Notes: generated from the letters alone by a model not told the origin. Positions 10,387-23,632 are shown, counted from the first letter of the stretch. The stretch is DNA of 64,000 bases from Rhynchonema sp. JSB1_4 (GCA_030248065.1 JASAMV010002936.1:1-64000), one strand, 5' to 3'. Translations and numbers: made by a program.

Positions 10387-13300
10387 ATGTCAAAATCTGG
10401 TGTGCCTGCTGCCACCATCAGCACAACCAACGACCTCGACAGCGAACTAGAAACGTTGGTCGCGATTTATGCAGATGAGCTGACAATAAATCGGGGCAAT
10501 GGCACTGTTGTGGTATCTTTGCCGGTCTCCAGCACATTTGGGTCTCACCGATCCACGCAGGACGCTGATATAGTGCTATCGATGCTGGTGACAATTGAGT
10601 GTCCGGTTGAGGTGAGTGATAATGTGTTGGGATGGATGATGTGTTTGATAACGTGACCTGACCGGTGAGTTGGGATCGTCGGAAGCTATGGACCATACTT
10701 GCGTATTTTTTTCGCAAGATATTTTGGTTTTTTTACAACGGTTTTTTTCGATAAAAATCGTTTTTTTAATATTTTTCAGTACTTAAAAATACCCATTGTC
10801 CAAAACCGCCTCTGTTCAACAAAATTTTGTTGGAAAATGGTCTGAAACAGGCCACAAAGGTACTGGAAGCGTCAAAAAGTAGTCATTCTGGGCTGCCTGC
10901 AACCGATTTACAGTCGTTTTGACAACATTGTTTTGTTTCACAACCTTGGAAAATTTCTCAGAATTTTTTGGAAAAAACGTTTTTTTCAAAGATTATCACT
11001 AGGAAAATTTCCGGAAAAATAGATACGCATTTTTTTCGGACTTCGGGAAAAAAGCGGTTTTTTTAACGAAGTGGTTTTTTCCGTCCCGCAAGTATAGCAT
11101 CGGCACCAAAAAATTATCGGCTACGGGCATCACCATTTTCAATGTATCGGGCGGGTATTACACTTTTCGTGATTTAAACTCGCTTCTAAAAAACTTCTAC
11201 AGATGTTCAGTGTTTTACAGTGGTGTCGTTGGGGGGTTACCCCCCTAGTATCCGGTATCTTGATTTTTTCACCCAGGGGTATCCGGTATCCTGACTTTTT
11301 GTCCAGGGGTATCCTACCCTAAATTTTTTCCGAAAACCGTAAAAATCGCCCATGTTTTACCTCCAAAATGCTCAAAATCGCTTGCTGGCGCAAGCATAAC
11401 CCCCAAAATGACCATTTTTTGCGTTTTCAACTCCGATTTTGCTCGATTTTCCGCTAAAAAATTGACCTTTTTTGAACAACCCCCCCCTGGTATCCGAGAT
11501 TTTTCATTTTGGGTATCCGGTATCCGAAAATTTTGAATTTGGGTATCCGGCATCCTGACTTTTTGATTTCCCAACGACACCACTGGTGTTTTACGAACTT
11601 AAATTTTTTAAAATGTCCAGTATTTGCGTCGTGAGCGGTTTTCATGTTGGATGGCACAACAACAGACCATGATTTTTACAAAAAAAAGTCGTTGCGCTCA
11701 TTGCTCAATTGAGAAAACTATCTACTGTATCTTAAAAAAAATCGCGCGAAGCTTGTCAAAAACCTCATTTTTGGTATAAAACGCTGTTTTCGTTGGTGTT
11801 TTGGCGCTATCAGCCTACCGAATTGTTTTCGAGGTGTCGGGCATTTGCTTTTTTCATAAACTATCGGGTGTCGGCGTTTCTTGCACCAACCATCAGATGA
11901 CGTCTCGCACCACTATACTTTAGCTTTTTAGAAACAAAAATGGGTATTTTTCGACCTCGAACTCTTCAAAAGTTGCGCACCTTTTGAAAAAAATTCTGTT
12001 TAGTATCCGGCGCAATCCCCAACAATTGATTTGTCGCGTGTTCGCGGACTCGGTGACGAAAACGTGGTCAATCTACACAATAAGATCGTCTCACATTTGC
12101 GCGCCAATTCCTCATGTCCGGTGCTGTTTGACGTTTTTGAGGTCAGCTGAGCCTTTTCTGATTTTAAGCAACGTATATGCAATATGCATCAAGCTGTGTC
12201 ACGATCACGAATATGCGTATCAATAGTGCTATGACTTGCTGTCCATCGATTGCAGTTATGCAAATCGTACCTGCACGACCACACCGGTTTGCAATTGATG
12301 TGTGCCATCTGTTTGTGTCGGTTGCACCCCGCTCAGTCGCTGTCGGGCACCGATTGTGGCCATTTCTTTCACTCGCAATGTCTCCATCAACACTTATGCT
12401 ATCAACGAACGCGATTTGAGCACGATTATGCTGGCATTCCACCGCCGGAACAGATGCAGTTCGATTGGGTTGGTTTGTTACGGACGGGAAACGAAGAGTG
12501 CTTTTTTCTACAAGGGGGACCCTTGTAGAAAAAAACAAGATTTTATATTACTGGAAATTTCTGTCATTTTTTTAAAGTTAGTTAGTTTATTGCGTCGGTA
12601 CCAACTCAATAGTACATAAATAAGAAGATTAAGTGAAAGAAGCATAATTACAAGACCGGGTGTGGAGTTTACGGACACGAAAATTAGTACAAAACAGGGT
12701 GTGCAAGTTAGGGGAATGAAAAATGAATACAAAACCAGGACAGGAAAGGGTGTTTATGATTGTGCAGGTTCATCGAGCACAATAATATCGGACAGGTAAA
12801 GGCTTGCGGTAGGAATTTCTGAATAACCTGTGTTTTACGCTATTTCAGACGAGCACATGTCCTGTTTGTCGCACTCGGTTGCCAAATCTTGACCATAACG
12901 CAATTGAACAAGCCGCTTTGCTATGTGGCTTACGGACGAATTCGTATAGAAGGTGGGTTTGTGAGGGATTTTTTCGGGATTTTCGCTTTTCAGGATTTTT
13001 CCGGCATCTTCTTTTCGTGATTTTTGACGGCCACCTTTGTGAGTCCATCGATGCACCGTGGATCATCAACACAGCTGATCACATTGAAGCGGATTCGCTG
13101 GTGTGATGTTTCGCAGAGCATCGTATCTTTTGTATCACATTCACAAACATTCTTGCGATTGTCAGAACCATGTTTTTCACAACAACCAGCCAATCGAATA
13201 CCGATATTCGGTCTTTGCAGTCATTCATCGTGTGACGATGCCGACGTCGATCTGAGCGAATGGCGTGCGCAACAGGCCGAATTGCACGAATTATTCGAAA

Positions 13301-14171
13301 GTCAACGATTACAGGGTGGAATTATCGATGTGAATGCTGAACGACAACGATGGAGGGTCGATGAACAAACTGTGCGTCACTCGCCGCTATTGAATTCAAC
13401 TTTTTTCCTCTTTGCTTGAAATGACAGAGCGTCATCAAATTTTGTGATCGAATTGGACCATGTACTGTATGTCTTGATCTCGTGGTTTTTTGCAGTCACC
13501 GTATTGTTGATTTTATTGAAGGTTGCGATTTTGATCAGCGGAACTGTTTCCCAACTATCTGAGAACAAAATTCAGCGCTGACCGATCACCACAGTACAAC
13601 TGTCAGAAAAGAAAGTGTATAAATACCTACAACTGAGTACGTTGTCGAGCCTGTGTTGTGTCAACATCTGTATTGTGTTTTTCAGCACATTCAGTTGGCA
13701 TCCACTGACCAATTACTCACAGACGACGTGTCTTCATCCGGCGCGTCAGCGACCACAAATCGTCCGCGTGACACGTCAGCGAGCCCTGTCACAGTCGAGA
13801 GTGTGCCTGATCCATCAGGGCATCGTCACCACCGTGGTGTGCGAGGCTATCGCGGTCGTGGTGCTGGTCGACATCATTATCATCATCATAAAAGGGGCTC
13901 ATCGCACCACCACTACAGTCATCAGCATCAGCATGACAAGGACAGATCCGTACCTTCACCACATCATGGTGGACAATCGCAACAACCCGTCAACGATGTC
14001 AAATCCAGGCAACATCTCAACGACCATGACAGCAGCACGAGGTACACTCAACAACATCAACCTGGTGGCAGCTACAACCGTCGTACAGCGGATAGGAATT
14101 ACCATCACCGAAATCCGAAACGCGGGGGGTTTGGTGGTGATCGCAAACCGCAGAATGGCTGTGATGATTAG
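10387..14171 (+). CDS. RNF25: RNF25-like RWD-RING E3 ubiquitin ligase
   Basis: E3 ubiquitin ligase with the RNF25/AO7 plan. Exon 1 (10387-10611, 75 codons, ATG start) and exon 2 (12004-12141) encode an RWD domain (LDSELETLVAIYADEL; YPAQSPTIDLSRVRGLGDEN). The exon at 12256-12468 carries the first RING half (CAICLCRL, then DCGHFFHSQCLHQH). The exon from about 12850 supplies the last pair (TCPVCRTRL), joining in phase to a helical segment near 13228-13372 (LSEWRAQQAELHELFESQ). The tail (about 13690-14171, TAG stop) is low complexity, rich in His, Arg and Gly. RING and RWD order and spacing match the family; RNF25 works in stalled-ribosome ubiquitination and NF-kB signalling in vertebrates. Intron 1 holds a hAT-like element. 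The intron after the first RING exon starts GTTGGT and holds repeat S copy 2. Confidence 0.85.
11218..11585. mobile_element. hAT-like non-autonomous element with 8-bp target duplication
   Basis: Perfect 16-bp ends CAGTGGTGTCGTTGGG and its reverse complement. The 8-bp direct repeat GTGTTTTA flanks it (11210-11217 and 11586-11593). Inside, the word GGTATCCGGTATCC recurs near both ends. Length 368 bp, no coding capacity. CAG ends plus an 8-bp duplication are the hAT signature. It lies in intron 1 of the RNF25-like gene. Confidence 0.93.
12502..12534. other. Perfect 15-bp stem, 3-bp loop hairpin
   Basis: TTTTTTCTACAAGGG is followed after GGA by its exact reverse complement. It lies in an RNF25-like intron about 40 bp upstream of repeat S copy 2. 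Confidence 0.8.
12577..12750 (+). repeat. Dispersed intronic repeat S, copy 2
   Basis: Contains AGTTTATTGCG, ATTACAAGACCGGGTGTGG, AAAACAGGGTGTG and AATACAAAACCAGGACAGG in the same order as copy 1 (7850-8197, minus strand). It is not interrupted by the Helitron, so it shows the pre-insertion site. Confidence 0.7.
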
Positions 14172-14660
14172 AACTTGGCTTGGATTGTTGTGTGAAGCCT
14201 GTTTTAATCATTATGGAGTGCCTTATTATTTATGAATTCACGATCAACAAATGTTACAGTTATATATTGTACATGTACAGGCTGGCGATCTTCAGATTTT
14301 GAATGTTCTCACTACTGTGATTTCATTGACGCTCAATTGTGCAATTTTGTGTGAAAGTAAAAGCACGGCGAACAATAACCATTGAAAAATTGTATTATCA
14401 TGGTGCGTTATGCCATAGTGGGTCCGTCGCACACAAGTTTTTCGCTTGTTCTTGTCACGTGTCCTTTAGTTCAAGCGTAACCGTGGTTGAGAACTTTTAT
14501 GAGCAATCATCGAACTAATATTATACTCGAACAAAATGTCACTTGACAAGAACAAAACCGAGCGAAAGTCGTGTTTGCTGCTCGAGCCCTATACCATTTG
14601 TAACGGGTCGTTACTTCGTGATTTGGTTAACCGATCCTCATAGGCAAACAATCTGCACGA
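14172..14660. other. Short intergenic spacer, tandem genes
   Basis: About 490 bp between the RNF25-like stop and the GRWD1-like start. I see no gene, obvious promoter motif or repeat in it. Confidence 0.5.
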
Positions 14661-17600
14661 ATGGAAGGAAACGGCAGTGTCCCTGTGGCTGGGTCCAAAA
14701 CTGGGAAAGCGAAACCGAAAAAGGCAAGTTGCAATTTTTAACGGGGTCTCCTCACTCTGGCCGGCGATGTACTATATATATGGCGTTTCAGGTCTACCTG
14801 CCTGGTGTCAGCCGTCCTTTGAAGGAGGGAGAGGAGCTAGAAGTTGATGAGGACGCATATCAATTCTTCGAACAGTTTGCCACAGGTTCGCCGTGTTGGT
14901 AACACCAACAGGAGTGTTTTTATTTCAATGCCACCAGAACCAACTAATTCTTCCAGTTTCAGTAGCAAGTAACAATAAGGCAGCCTGGCATCTGAATTGG
15001 GACCAAAACTTGACCTTCCACATGCAACGTTACCTGGATTATCAAGGGTCATGGCACCTAAATTTACTCTAAAATCGAAACGATGATCAAGACCCAAGAT
15101 GCATAGTTAGTCGACTGCAGCCCTCCATCTCGAACAAACAGCGGCCGGTCCAAACGAACATTTTCGACCAACCATTTTCATAGGGCTTGCCCTCCAAATT
15201 AAGCCCGTCCACAAACCTTTCTATCCCATTGTATTTGATGAATGTTTGTCGTCGACTTGGTTCGACGCCGTTTGCAATGGTCACGGTTTTCGCATTGCCG
15301 ATCGTCAGCATTACAGAGTATCCATGTCTGACGTTCGACCCGATACTGGACGACGACGGCGTTGACCGATGCTCGTACCCACTCAGCTGCTATCTGGTGT
15401 GCGGCACGCAGGCGAGCAAACCGCGCGACAACGCCATTTACGTGCTGAAATGTGCAAACATGCACGCTTTGAAAGATGAAGGTTTGAGCCAGTGTCAACT
15501 ATCTAGATGTATGTTCGTCCAGCCGACGCAGACCAGGAGTTCGATTTTTCAGCTTCAGACAAGGAGGATGGAGTGGAGGACGACGAGGACATCGATGATG
15601 ATGAAGAAGATGCGAGCAAGTCACGTGACTCGCAGATGTATGCCGCCAAAATCGCACACCACGGAGGCATCAACAGGATACGGGTAGGTCGGGGGTTTGG
15701 AACAAGCTGTGGAGAAATGATCAAGCATTGATGTTCACCTGCCCACCTGCAGCTGTATTCAGATGAAATGCAAATTTTTATGTTCTCCTCGCACAGCACC
15801 GTCTGATTGAATGAAGCTGGCTGGCAGCAGCAACATTTCAGGTTTCCCTCCAATTGCAGTACCAGCGCGTATCGCCGACCGCAGCCATTTGCGCGTCGTG
15901 GAACGATGTGGGCAAGGGCAAGGTGCAAGTCTGGAATCTGTCGAATTCGATCTCGGCCGTTGCCAATCTGGCCGATCGTCAACCGACCCCGCGCAACAAT
16001 CGAGTGAACAAGACAACAACGGGCCAACAGCCGGACACCAACGTCGAAATGAAGGAGAAACCGTTGTATTCGTTCGATGGACATCATTGTGAAGGATTTG
16101 CACTCGATTGGTCGCCCGTCAAATTGGGTTCGTTATAATCGTCCAATCTGGTTGCTGAATTGTAAATACCTCATACATTTTAAAATCGTGGCGTTGCTTA
16201 TTGCGTCATTTCCTGATGTCAAATTTGGTAACCGGATCTGACCGGTCTGGGTGGACCGACCACCAGGACTGGTTCGATCGGCTAATCATGTTTGATATCG
16301 ACCACTGTGTTTGTTATCTGATCACACGCTTTCATGTTGGAAAAAACGTGAGGTACAAACATAGCTCAGGTCGTCTCGCGAGTGGCGACACGCGTGGCAA
16401 CATCTATTTGTGGCAAATGCACGAGGCCGGCACCTGGGCCGTCGACCATAGACCATATTCAGCACACAAAAAGTCGGTGGAGGACATCCAATGGTCACCG
16501 AATGAGGATTCGGTCTGTAAATTTCGCTGGTTATGCTCCTACCTTAATCTTGAATCATAAAAAAATGCGCACACTCTAGGTGTTTGCATCGTGCGGTTGT
16601 GACTCAACAATTCGTCTCTGGGACATCCGCGTGTCACCTGCCCAGGCGTGTGTGTGCACAGTGAGCAACGCACATGCAACTGATGTGAATGTGTGTTCGT
16701 GGAATCGACTCGACACGTCGCTGTTGGTGACCGGCGGTGATGATGGCGTCATCAAGATATGGGACCTCAAACATATTCAGGTTGCAGTGATGTCAAGCTT
16801 GCTCGCTTAATCGATTTGTGAATGCATTTAGCTCCGACCACGCCCAGGACCACATTTTTATCATGTCTGGAATGGGAACAATGTACGGTACTCAAAAAAT
16901 TCAGGCTAAAAATGCCGGGTGACTAGATTAACTCGGCGCTGATGCAAACACACATGGCACACACACACAGACGGAATAGTGTTCATGCGCACTGGTGATG
17001 TGTTGGCTGGCGCGCACCACTCGTTTGTTCATACAGCACGAAACTGGCAAAATTACACTCGTGCAACCCATCCAGTCTAATTTGTATGTGCGCAGCATCA
17101 ACTACCGGCGGCCACCTTCAAACATCACAGCGGTCCGATCACATCGGTGCACTGGTCGATCGACGATTCGACCGTGTTTGCGGCGAGCGGCGAGGACGAT
17201 CAGACAACGGTGTGGGATTTGGCACTCGAACCCGACGATCCCGGCCATGAGTGAGTTGACTGCCACAATCGGCTAGCACCTTGGCTTGATCGGGTGGCTT
17301 GTCTGATCAGGGCACCTGTGGAATTTTTTTAGAACTGACAATTCATTTTCGAGAATTTGGTGGAATTCACAAAAAGTCGTTCACCATCAAGCTCAACGTT
17401 AACAGGCGCGATTTTCTAAACAGAGGATCAAATATGACAGGTTGTTGTGCATAGTTCGGTGAATTTCTCGGGATACTGTTATTTTAAGGATGTGGTACAA
17501 GCGTTTCTGAAGATTATTTATGAATTATAATAATTTCTGACACATCCCTAAAATAATATTTTAGCGAGACAAGCATCCAATCTCGCACAATAACGCGTTG

Positions 17601-18047
17601 AAGTTGACCCTCCGTTTAGAAACTAGCATGTGCTGCATGAGCGAGGCAGCGTATCCCCGCAACATCTGACTTTGAACTTTGATATTAAGCTTCACAGTGA
17701 GGTTGACTTTGTTTTGTGAATTCCATCCACTCCATCCACCCATTGTGAATTCGACGGCATTAGAAATGATACACGCCTGTCACATTGGACAGAACGCACA
17801 CTATGAACCACCCTGCTGCCACTGCTATCTATTGCGGCGCGACTTTGATTTTGTCGCTCCAAACTTCTATATTTGCAGCGAGCAGTCCGTTGACGACGCC
17901 GAGCCACTCACAGTTCCGCCTCAGTTGTTGTTTGTTCACATGGGACAGAAACAGGTGAAGGAAGTGCGATGGCATCCGAATCTGAAGGGTACCTTGTTGA
18001 GCACATCGCAAACCGGATTTGATATATTTCGATCGATCAACATGTGA
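14661..18047 (+). CDS. GRWD1: GRWD1-like WD40 protein (ribosome assembly / histone chaperone)
   Basis: Glutamate-rich WD-repeat protein (GRWD1/Rrb1 family), nuclear, acting in large ribosomal subunit assembly with uL3 and as a histone chaperone. Exon 1 (14661-14723) starts MEGNGSVPVAGSK; a 68-bp GC-AG intron follows. Exon 2 (14792-14885) carries VYLPGVSRPLKEGEELEVDE, the family hallmark, then TEYPCLTFDPILDD (from 15317), an Asp/Glu-rich stretch (about 15531-15690, ending HHGGINRIR), the WD start (15860-16127, FDGHHCEGFALDWSP) and repeats with KSVEDIQWSP, VFASCGCDSTIRLWDIR, VTGGDDGVIKIWDLK and VFAASGEDDQTTVWDLALE. The last exon (about 17878-18047) has PPQLLFVHMGQKQVKEVRWHP and ends GFDIFRSINM. 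Order and content follow human GRWD1 closely. Confidence 0.93.
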
Positions 18048-18729
18048 TAGTTCGCAGAATTCTGACTGACCGTGTGGTATTTTGTGTTTCAAGATTGACC
18101 CATAATCCACAGTGGGACGGGGCTAGTCGAAATTCTACAGTATTTGTTCTTCTCGTTGGCGTTGTTATTGTTAATGTTGAAATCAATTTTGTTCATCAAG
18201 TCAGGTGATAGAGCATGACTTGGTTAAAGCAGTCTGCTACGACAGATCAAATGATGCTCGCATATCGCTTTATTCTTGTTTTCACACAATATATACACGG
18301 AACTCGCAGGGCAACTTTGTTCTGCACATTGGTCTCTGCGAGCTGGTCGTTTATGGACTGAAAACAAAGCGCTCACGGTTTTTGTGCACAATATGTACAC
18401 GGATTGCAGTTGCAACATAATGGACAAAACACGCATGATTATAACAACAGTGAATATGATACACGAGACGATGGGCTATGACAGCAAGACGATATGGAAA
18501 CTTGGCGAATAGTCCGGTCCGTCCCGCAAACTCGATCACAATCAAACTTTTGTCCAGCAATCTTCACGCGGCCGAACTGGTCCCCAAGTTTGACATCACC
18601 CAGGAAGACACGTATAATGTACGGTGTTGAAAATGGACACATGCTTGTCACTCACTAGCACTGAGATCGGAAAGTTTCATGGTTGTTCAATGTTTGTTGT
18701 TGTGTTTCTGGCTGGTCCATGGCGCCTCA
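18048..18729. other. Intergenic region between convergent genes
   Basis: Between the GRWD1-like gene (+) and the astacin (-). A stretch at about 18495-18617 is open on both strands with gene-like composition (plus: AELVPKFDITQEDTY; minus: VFLGDVKLGDQFGRVKIAG). I could not join it to either neighbour; it may be an exon of an unseen small gene or chance. Confidence 0.35.
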
Positions 18730-21700
18730 TTATCTGCCGAATATCACCTGGTCGCGAGCGGGAAAACTACGGGCACATTGACCTCGATTCATGAAAAACC
18801 CATCACAGCATTTCTGTTTGCACGGCTCCAGCACGGTGCGCTCTCTGAAAAGTGATTAGGTTGTCACGTCACGGACACGTTGGTTAATGATAGAATAGTT
18901 GTGCCGCACTGGCGCTCGAACGTGCAGCAGTGACCAATGCCTTTTCGTAACAATTGCAGTAGCTTACTCGTGTTCTAATATTCACAAGAAACTGATAGTC
19001 TGGATGTCGCCTGCTACCAAACAGAGCCTCTCAACATTCGAGTGAGAACGTACTGGCACTTACACATTGCATCTGACGCCTCGCAGGAGACTGAGAAATC
19101 CGCCACACGGCGCGGTGTCGAACCTGGTCACCGGACACATTTCGCATGGGTTCAGATTGCACGACTCGCTCTCTGCGGAACTGCCACTGAAACATCAGGT
19201 ACAATACATGTTGGATCAACTTCGTCACTTCAAAACAGTGAGCTTTAATCAATCGGTTCCAAAACACATCAAAGTGGGAAGCATTGTGGTTTGCAGGTCC
19301 TAAACCAAGTTACGATTGAAGCCAGTGACCCCTGTATTGACCAAACAAACATCACAGACGCGAGCAAAGTGAACAATCACCAACTGGCAAACGCCTCCAT
19401 TCGGGCATGTTCGAGTGCGTTTTCGCTGTCCGCATCCACCACAGGAGCCCGAGCATTGTGTCCAATCGCCCCATTGTGACCAGGCACCGCTGGCTGACAC
19501 GGCACGTGCGCGCGCTTGGAATCCCTTGCCCGTTTGGTAGAATGATCGGAATAGCACCAACATTTCGGGTGTCCCAGAGAATACCGAGCCTTGTGGCGTG
19601 CCGTAGCAACAGTATCTGGACGACAAAGGCAAGATGATGACTGCGGATTATACCGCTGATATCCATACGTGGAAGATCAGCCAACTTGGTGCAATCACGC
19701 TGACCTTGTTAAATGAAGACTTTACTCAACGGTTATTCTTGAGCTGAGCAAAATCCACTATGGCTTATGTTTCATGGTTGGAACAGAAATTATATACTGT
19801 ACCTCAACACGTGACAAAATGAGATCACCTCATCCCAGTGTTGGCGAAGTCAGTGGTGTTCCTAATCTCGACGTAGTCCATGCAAAGTGCGTGCTTCGCC
19901 TTGCAGTACATGTCGAATGTGCCAACAAACTGCAGTTCAACGTGTTGATCGGGTGGCGCCGTCAACAACCACGAACACTCCATTCCCTCTTTGAATTCGG
20001 CCGGATAACCGGGCGAATGAATGGTCGTCCAACTGTGACCCATTCGAATCACACCTCCGCAAGTCGCGCCTGCAACACACTGTCACCAGTCTGTGCAACA
20101 TCACAGCGCAGCCACTGAGCGCGCACACGCAAGAACCAACATGCGGACCAAACAACACAACAATAATGGGGCTGGTGGGCTCAGTATTGTGCGGCTGTTT
20201 AGAAACTGACTGATTTGAAGCACGAATCCTAACTTCTCTCCACTGTCTTATCTCATGAATAATCACATCAGCCATAGCTGTTATGAAAGACGTTACAAAT
20301 GATTCTACTGAAGAAGTGTTGCCTAAATGAAACATCATTTAATCGCCTACCATAACCATCCATAACTTGTTCACACAGTTTGCCAGTGAATCCGTCCGGA
20401 CATTTACATCTGTCGCATTGTCTCGGATCAGTGTAGCCCCCACGTTGACACTCCAGGGGACGGCACACATCTATACATAGACAACATTGGTTAGTGTTGC
20501 GTGCATGTGAACATGGGTGCACTTTTATACACGCTATTCACAATAAATTTGCTGCAGTTCTGAAGCGACATTTCACTAAGTGTGCCGCGTGAGCTGCAAT
20601 TTTATGCTTAAAGGACCGGAAAGAACCTCTCGGAAATGCTCGAATAAACACTACACGATTGCCGAATAATTCGTGCGATCGTGCTAAGATGCAGTTTAAA
20701 GACACAAGGACAACAGATGTTTCAAGGATCGTGCTGTCTGACTCACGTTCGCAGTATATTCTGTTCATGAGTCGAATGTCATTGAATGACAATTGATCAC
20801 GTTGTCCAATCGTGCGTTGATAGTGCGCTACGTTGGTCTCGATCGTGAACAAATCATCGTAGCGCGCGAAGGCCTGATATTCCAAATTGTTTGGTTGTGC
20901 CCGTTCTCGTAATGCCGCGCTTTGAATGTAACCCAGATCGGATAAACCAAACGCAAAACCAATGACACCACTATCTATATTATATTTGCGAATCAGGTAA
21001 CGGCTGATGTTTCACCAACTGAGCGACGTGTGTCGAACCTTTGAGCGATAGTGCATGATCGATCCGTAGTCGTAGGGCACCTTGGACGAGTCGACGTCGT
21101 CGCGTTGTTCCTTGAGGAATTGTCCCTTTGACGATCGATCGATGTTCTGCCAGACGACCGTCACGAAATTGTCGCGATCCGGCCGTGACTGCTCGTGCCA
21201 GAAACCGAGCGCGTGCGCCACCTCGTGCGCAATCACACCAAGCTGCAAGGCGACACACAACGTATGTCCTTCGCTGCATTTGACATTAAACTGTTCTAAT
21301 TCGATACATACATGCATCGGTGAACCTTCAGTCATCTGAGCATGCAGGCAGGAACGTCATAAACGTCTTTCCTGTCCACTGCACGACTGGCTCTTTGATC
21401 CCCTTTGATACCAGAACTAAAGTCTACGCAACGCCGGCCTCGGTGCCACTAAAGTGCATGCCGGTCGGTCATTCTCAAGTGAAGCATCAGACATAATATA
21501 CACCAAGTGCGATAATGAAAGGACGACATGACGTTTCAACCGAGATTCTACATTGAAAACAATCCTTGATAATGTAGAGCTGACATTATAGTTCCAAAAC
21601 AACAATGGCAACTGAAAGACGCAAAGGTTTGGTCGCCCTTGACGGCGGCAGCAGCAACCAACCCTCATGCATTCGGGTGCGAGCGATACGTACTGCGGTT

Positions 21701-23365
21701 CACCCAGTGGATGTCGTCCCACGTTCGACGCACAGCCATCGACGTCGGTGAACACGATGCGATTGCCACGTGGCTCTGAGTAGCGACGCACAAAGTCCAG
21801 ACACGTGATGTTGGCCCAATGCGCCAATGCCAACTCGATGATGCGCTGCTCTTTCGTTGCTGCAACACACATGGACCCGGCTGACTGATGTTTCAATTTT
21901 TGATGCGACAGTGAATGAATCTGTTGAAAGCTGTGCTCCTACAGAGCATTTGTTCTTTTTTACGCCCTGCATAATTCGTCCATATTTCAATTTGGTCCAT
22001 TTCTTACACCTTCCGACTGAGCAACAGCAAACTGATGGCTGATGTTTCATACGGAGTGCCCTATGCATGTGCGCGGCGACGTCATATATGGATTGATTGT
22101 CGCGGCGACGTCATATATGGATTGATTGTCATGTGCGTGGCAGATGAAGAGTTGTGTCACAATGAACGAGAAATGAATAGAGATATTATGTCCAGGAACA
22201 AGAGCCCACAGTTAAACTGCTCGATGTGCGCTGCACAAACGCCCCACCAACTAACAGTGTGAACCATCGAAGCTGTACTCGATTGGCTTGTCCAACGGCC
22301 ATCTCCTGGCCAGCGGGCCTATAAACTTGCGTTTCACTCTTCGTCGTTCCGTTCTGCCTTCCTCAACCGCATTCGCCAGTATCGACTCTGCTTGTTCATC
22401 GAATAGTTTGATGTCACCTGTCAATGACAGACTGTCGTATAGGAACTAACGGTGAGCGAAGAGAAACCAAACTCATGGTCTTGATGAACGGTATCCAATT
22501 TTTTGATCGAAGTGGAAATTGGAAAGACCGATTGATCAGCTATAATCTGGACCGATGCGAATCACCAGATGATGTAGGACCCGTACGAAGTCTCGGAAAC
22601 ATAGTGAACCCTCTGTGTAGGGGAACCCTCCTTATGCTGACAAACTTGTCAGGTCCCGCATATAACTCTCTTTGTAGTGGAAATTTCTTTTTATTGTGTA
22701 TAGTGACGCACTTTACCTTCCGAACGTCACCTTAACTACTGAAACCTCTCTATTTGGGAAAAAATCTGATCCATGAAGCAGCAAAATGGTCCTGCAGTTA
22801 GCACAAATGAGAGAAAATGGACATAAGTCCAGCTCAACACCAAAACTGTTTGTCTGTTGTTGGTATTATGGTGTTGCTTTTTGCAATTGGTGCCAAGAAC
22901 ATTCATGAACGACAAGGCGCACTGTTCCACATTCAACAAGCTCGTCATGTGCAAAATATGACCTGCGCGAACATCTGCTAGTGGAAATTCTTTATCGTGA
23001 CAAACGTGACCTGGTCCCATTTCTGTGGTTGACAGATAAGGGCTTCAGGCCTAGGTTCAGAGACCCGAGCACCCGACTTGTTCACCCACAGGAGGATTCC
23101 GTGACCCTCTTGGCGACCGACGGAACATACCCTCAAAATGCACGCCCGTTTCCTCAATCCTGTCTAGTCGATTGTCACTCAACGAGTCCTCCAAATCCGA
23201 GTCGAAGAATCGTCCATTGGTCAGTGTTTTGTTCGGCTTGCGTTTCAGTCTGAGTTCGTGTTTCTCGCGAATTTTCGTTCTGATCGGATCCTGAGTGGAG
23301 TAGACCGACAGTTGATGGGTGCTGAGCGATGGCGGAAGCACGGCGTGACTAGATGATGACTGCAC
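18730..23365 (-). CDS. Secreted astacin metalloprotease with EGF, CUB and TSP1 domains
   Basis: Zinc endopeptidase of the nematode NAS type, predicted secreted. The propeptide exon (23365-23131) ends FEG and the next exon (22417-22256) starts with Asp, rebuilding the FEGD switch across the junction; it then has LFDEQAE, a basic processing site RRRVKRK and WPLDKPIEYSFDGSH. Exon 21859-21663 (ANITCLDF, APECMR) joins in phase to exon 21242-21039 with zinc motif HEVAHALGFWHEQSRPDRD and the Met-turn SIMHYRSK. The catalytic end (about 20960-20750: GQRDQLSFNDIRLMNRIYC) is followed by EGF (about 20475-20365), CUB (about 20070-19829 and 19680-19500), TSP1 (WSQWGDWTQCSGSCGGCGQ, near 19470, and CNLNPC near 19170) and a Cys-rich tail ending VIFGR, stop 18732-18730. 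The signal-peptide exon is not found; it must lie upstream of 23365. Confidence 0.9.
22072..22129. repeat. Perfect 29-bp tandem duplication
   Basis: The 29-bp unit (contains GACGTCATATATGGATTGAT) occurs twice without a mismatch at 22072-22100 and 22101-22129, inside an astacin intron. The perfect identity suggests a recent event. Confidence 0.9.
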
Positions 23366-23562
23366 CTGCAAAAGGCAATCCGTTTGTATTCTCAGTACTG
23401 CTTGTTACACGTGGGTAATAAGCAACGGTTCCAGTTCTTGCCGGACCTGTCATTGACAGCAGGTTTAGGTCTTTACTTATATTTCAGTGGACATTTTCAT
23501 TCGAAACTGTGCCGTGCCGAAAAACTTCTGTCTTTACTCAAGGATGCTCCCCTCGCGCATTG

Positions 23563-23632
23563 TTACCGTGTTGGTAGAACAGTGGCCCTATGATATAGCC
23601 AAAGGACCTGGGTTTGAGTCCTGATTAGACGA
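23563..23632 (+). tRNA. tRNA-like sequence, degenerate
   Basis: Has an A-box-like TTGGTAGAACAGTGG and a B-box-like GGTTTGAGTCC about 40 bp apart, followed by CTTTTTC. Stems do not pair well. Probably a tRNA-derived SINE head or pseudogene. Confidence 0.25.

Noticed and set aside
19042..19303. Plus-strand frame (HISHGFRLHDSLSAELPLKHQ) considered as a separate gene
   Set aside because: The minus strand of the same stretch gives CNLNPCEMCP and CGGFLSLLRG, which fits the astacin TSP1 end and tail.
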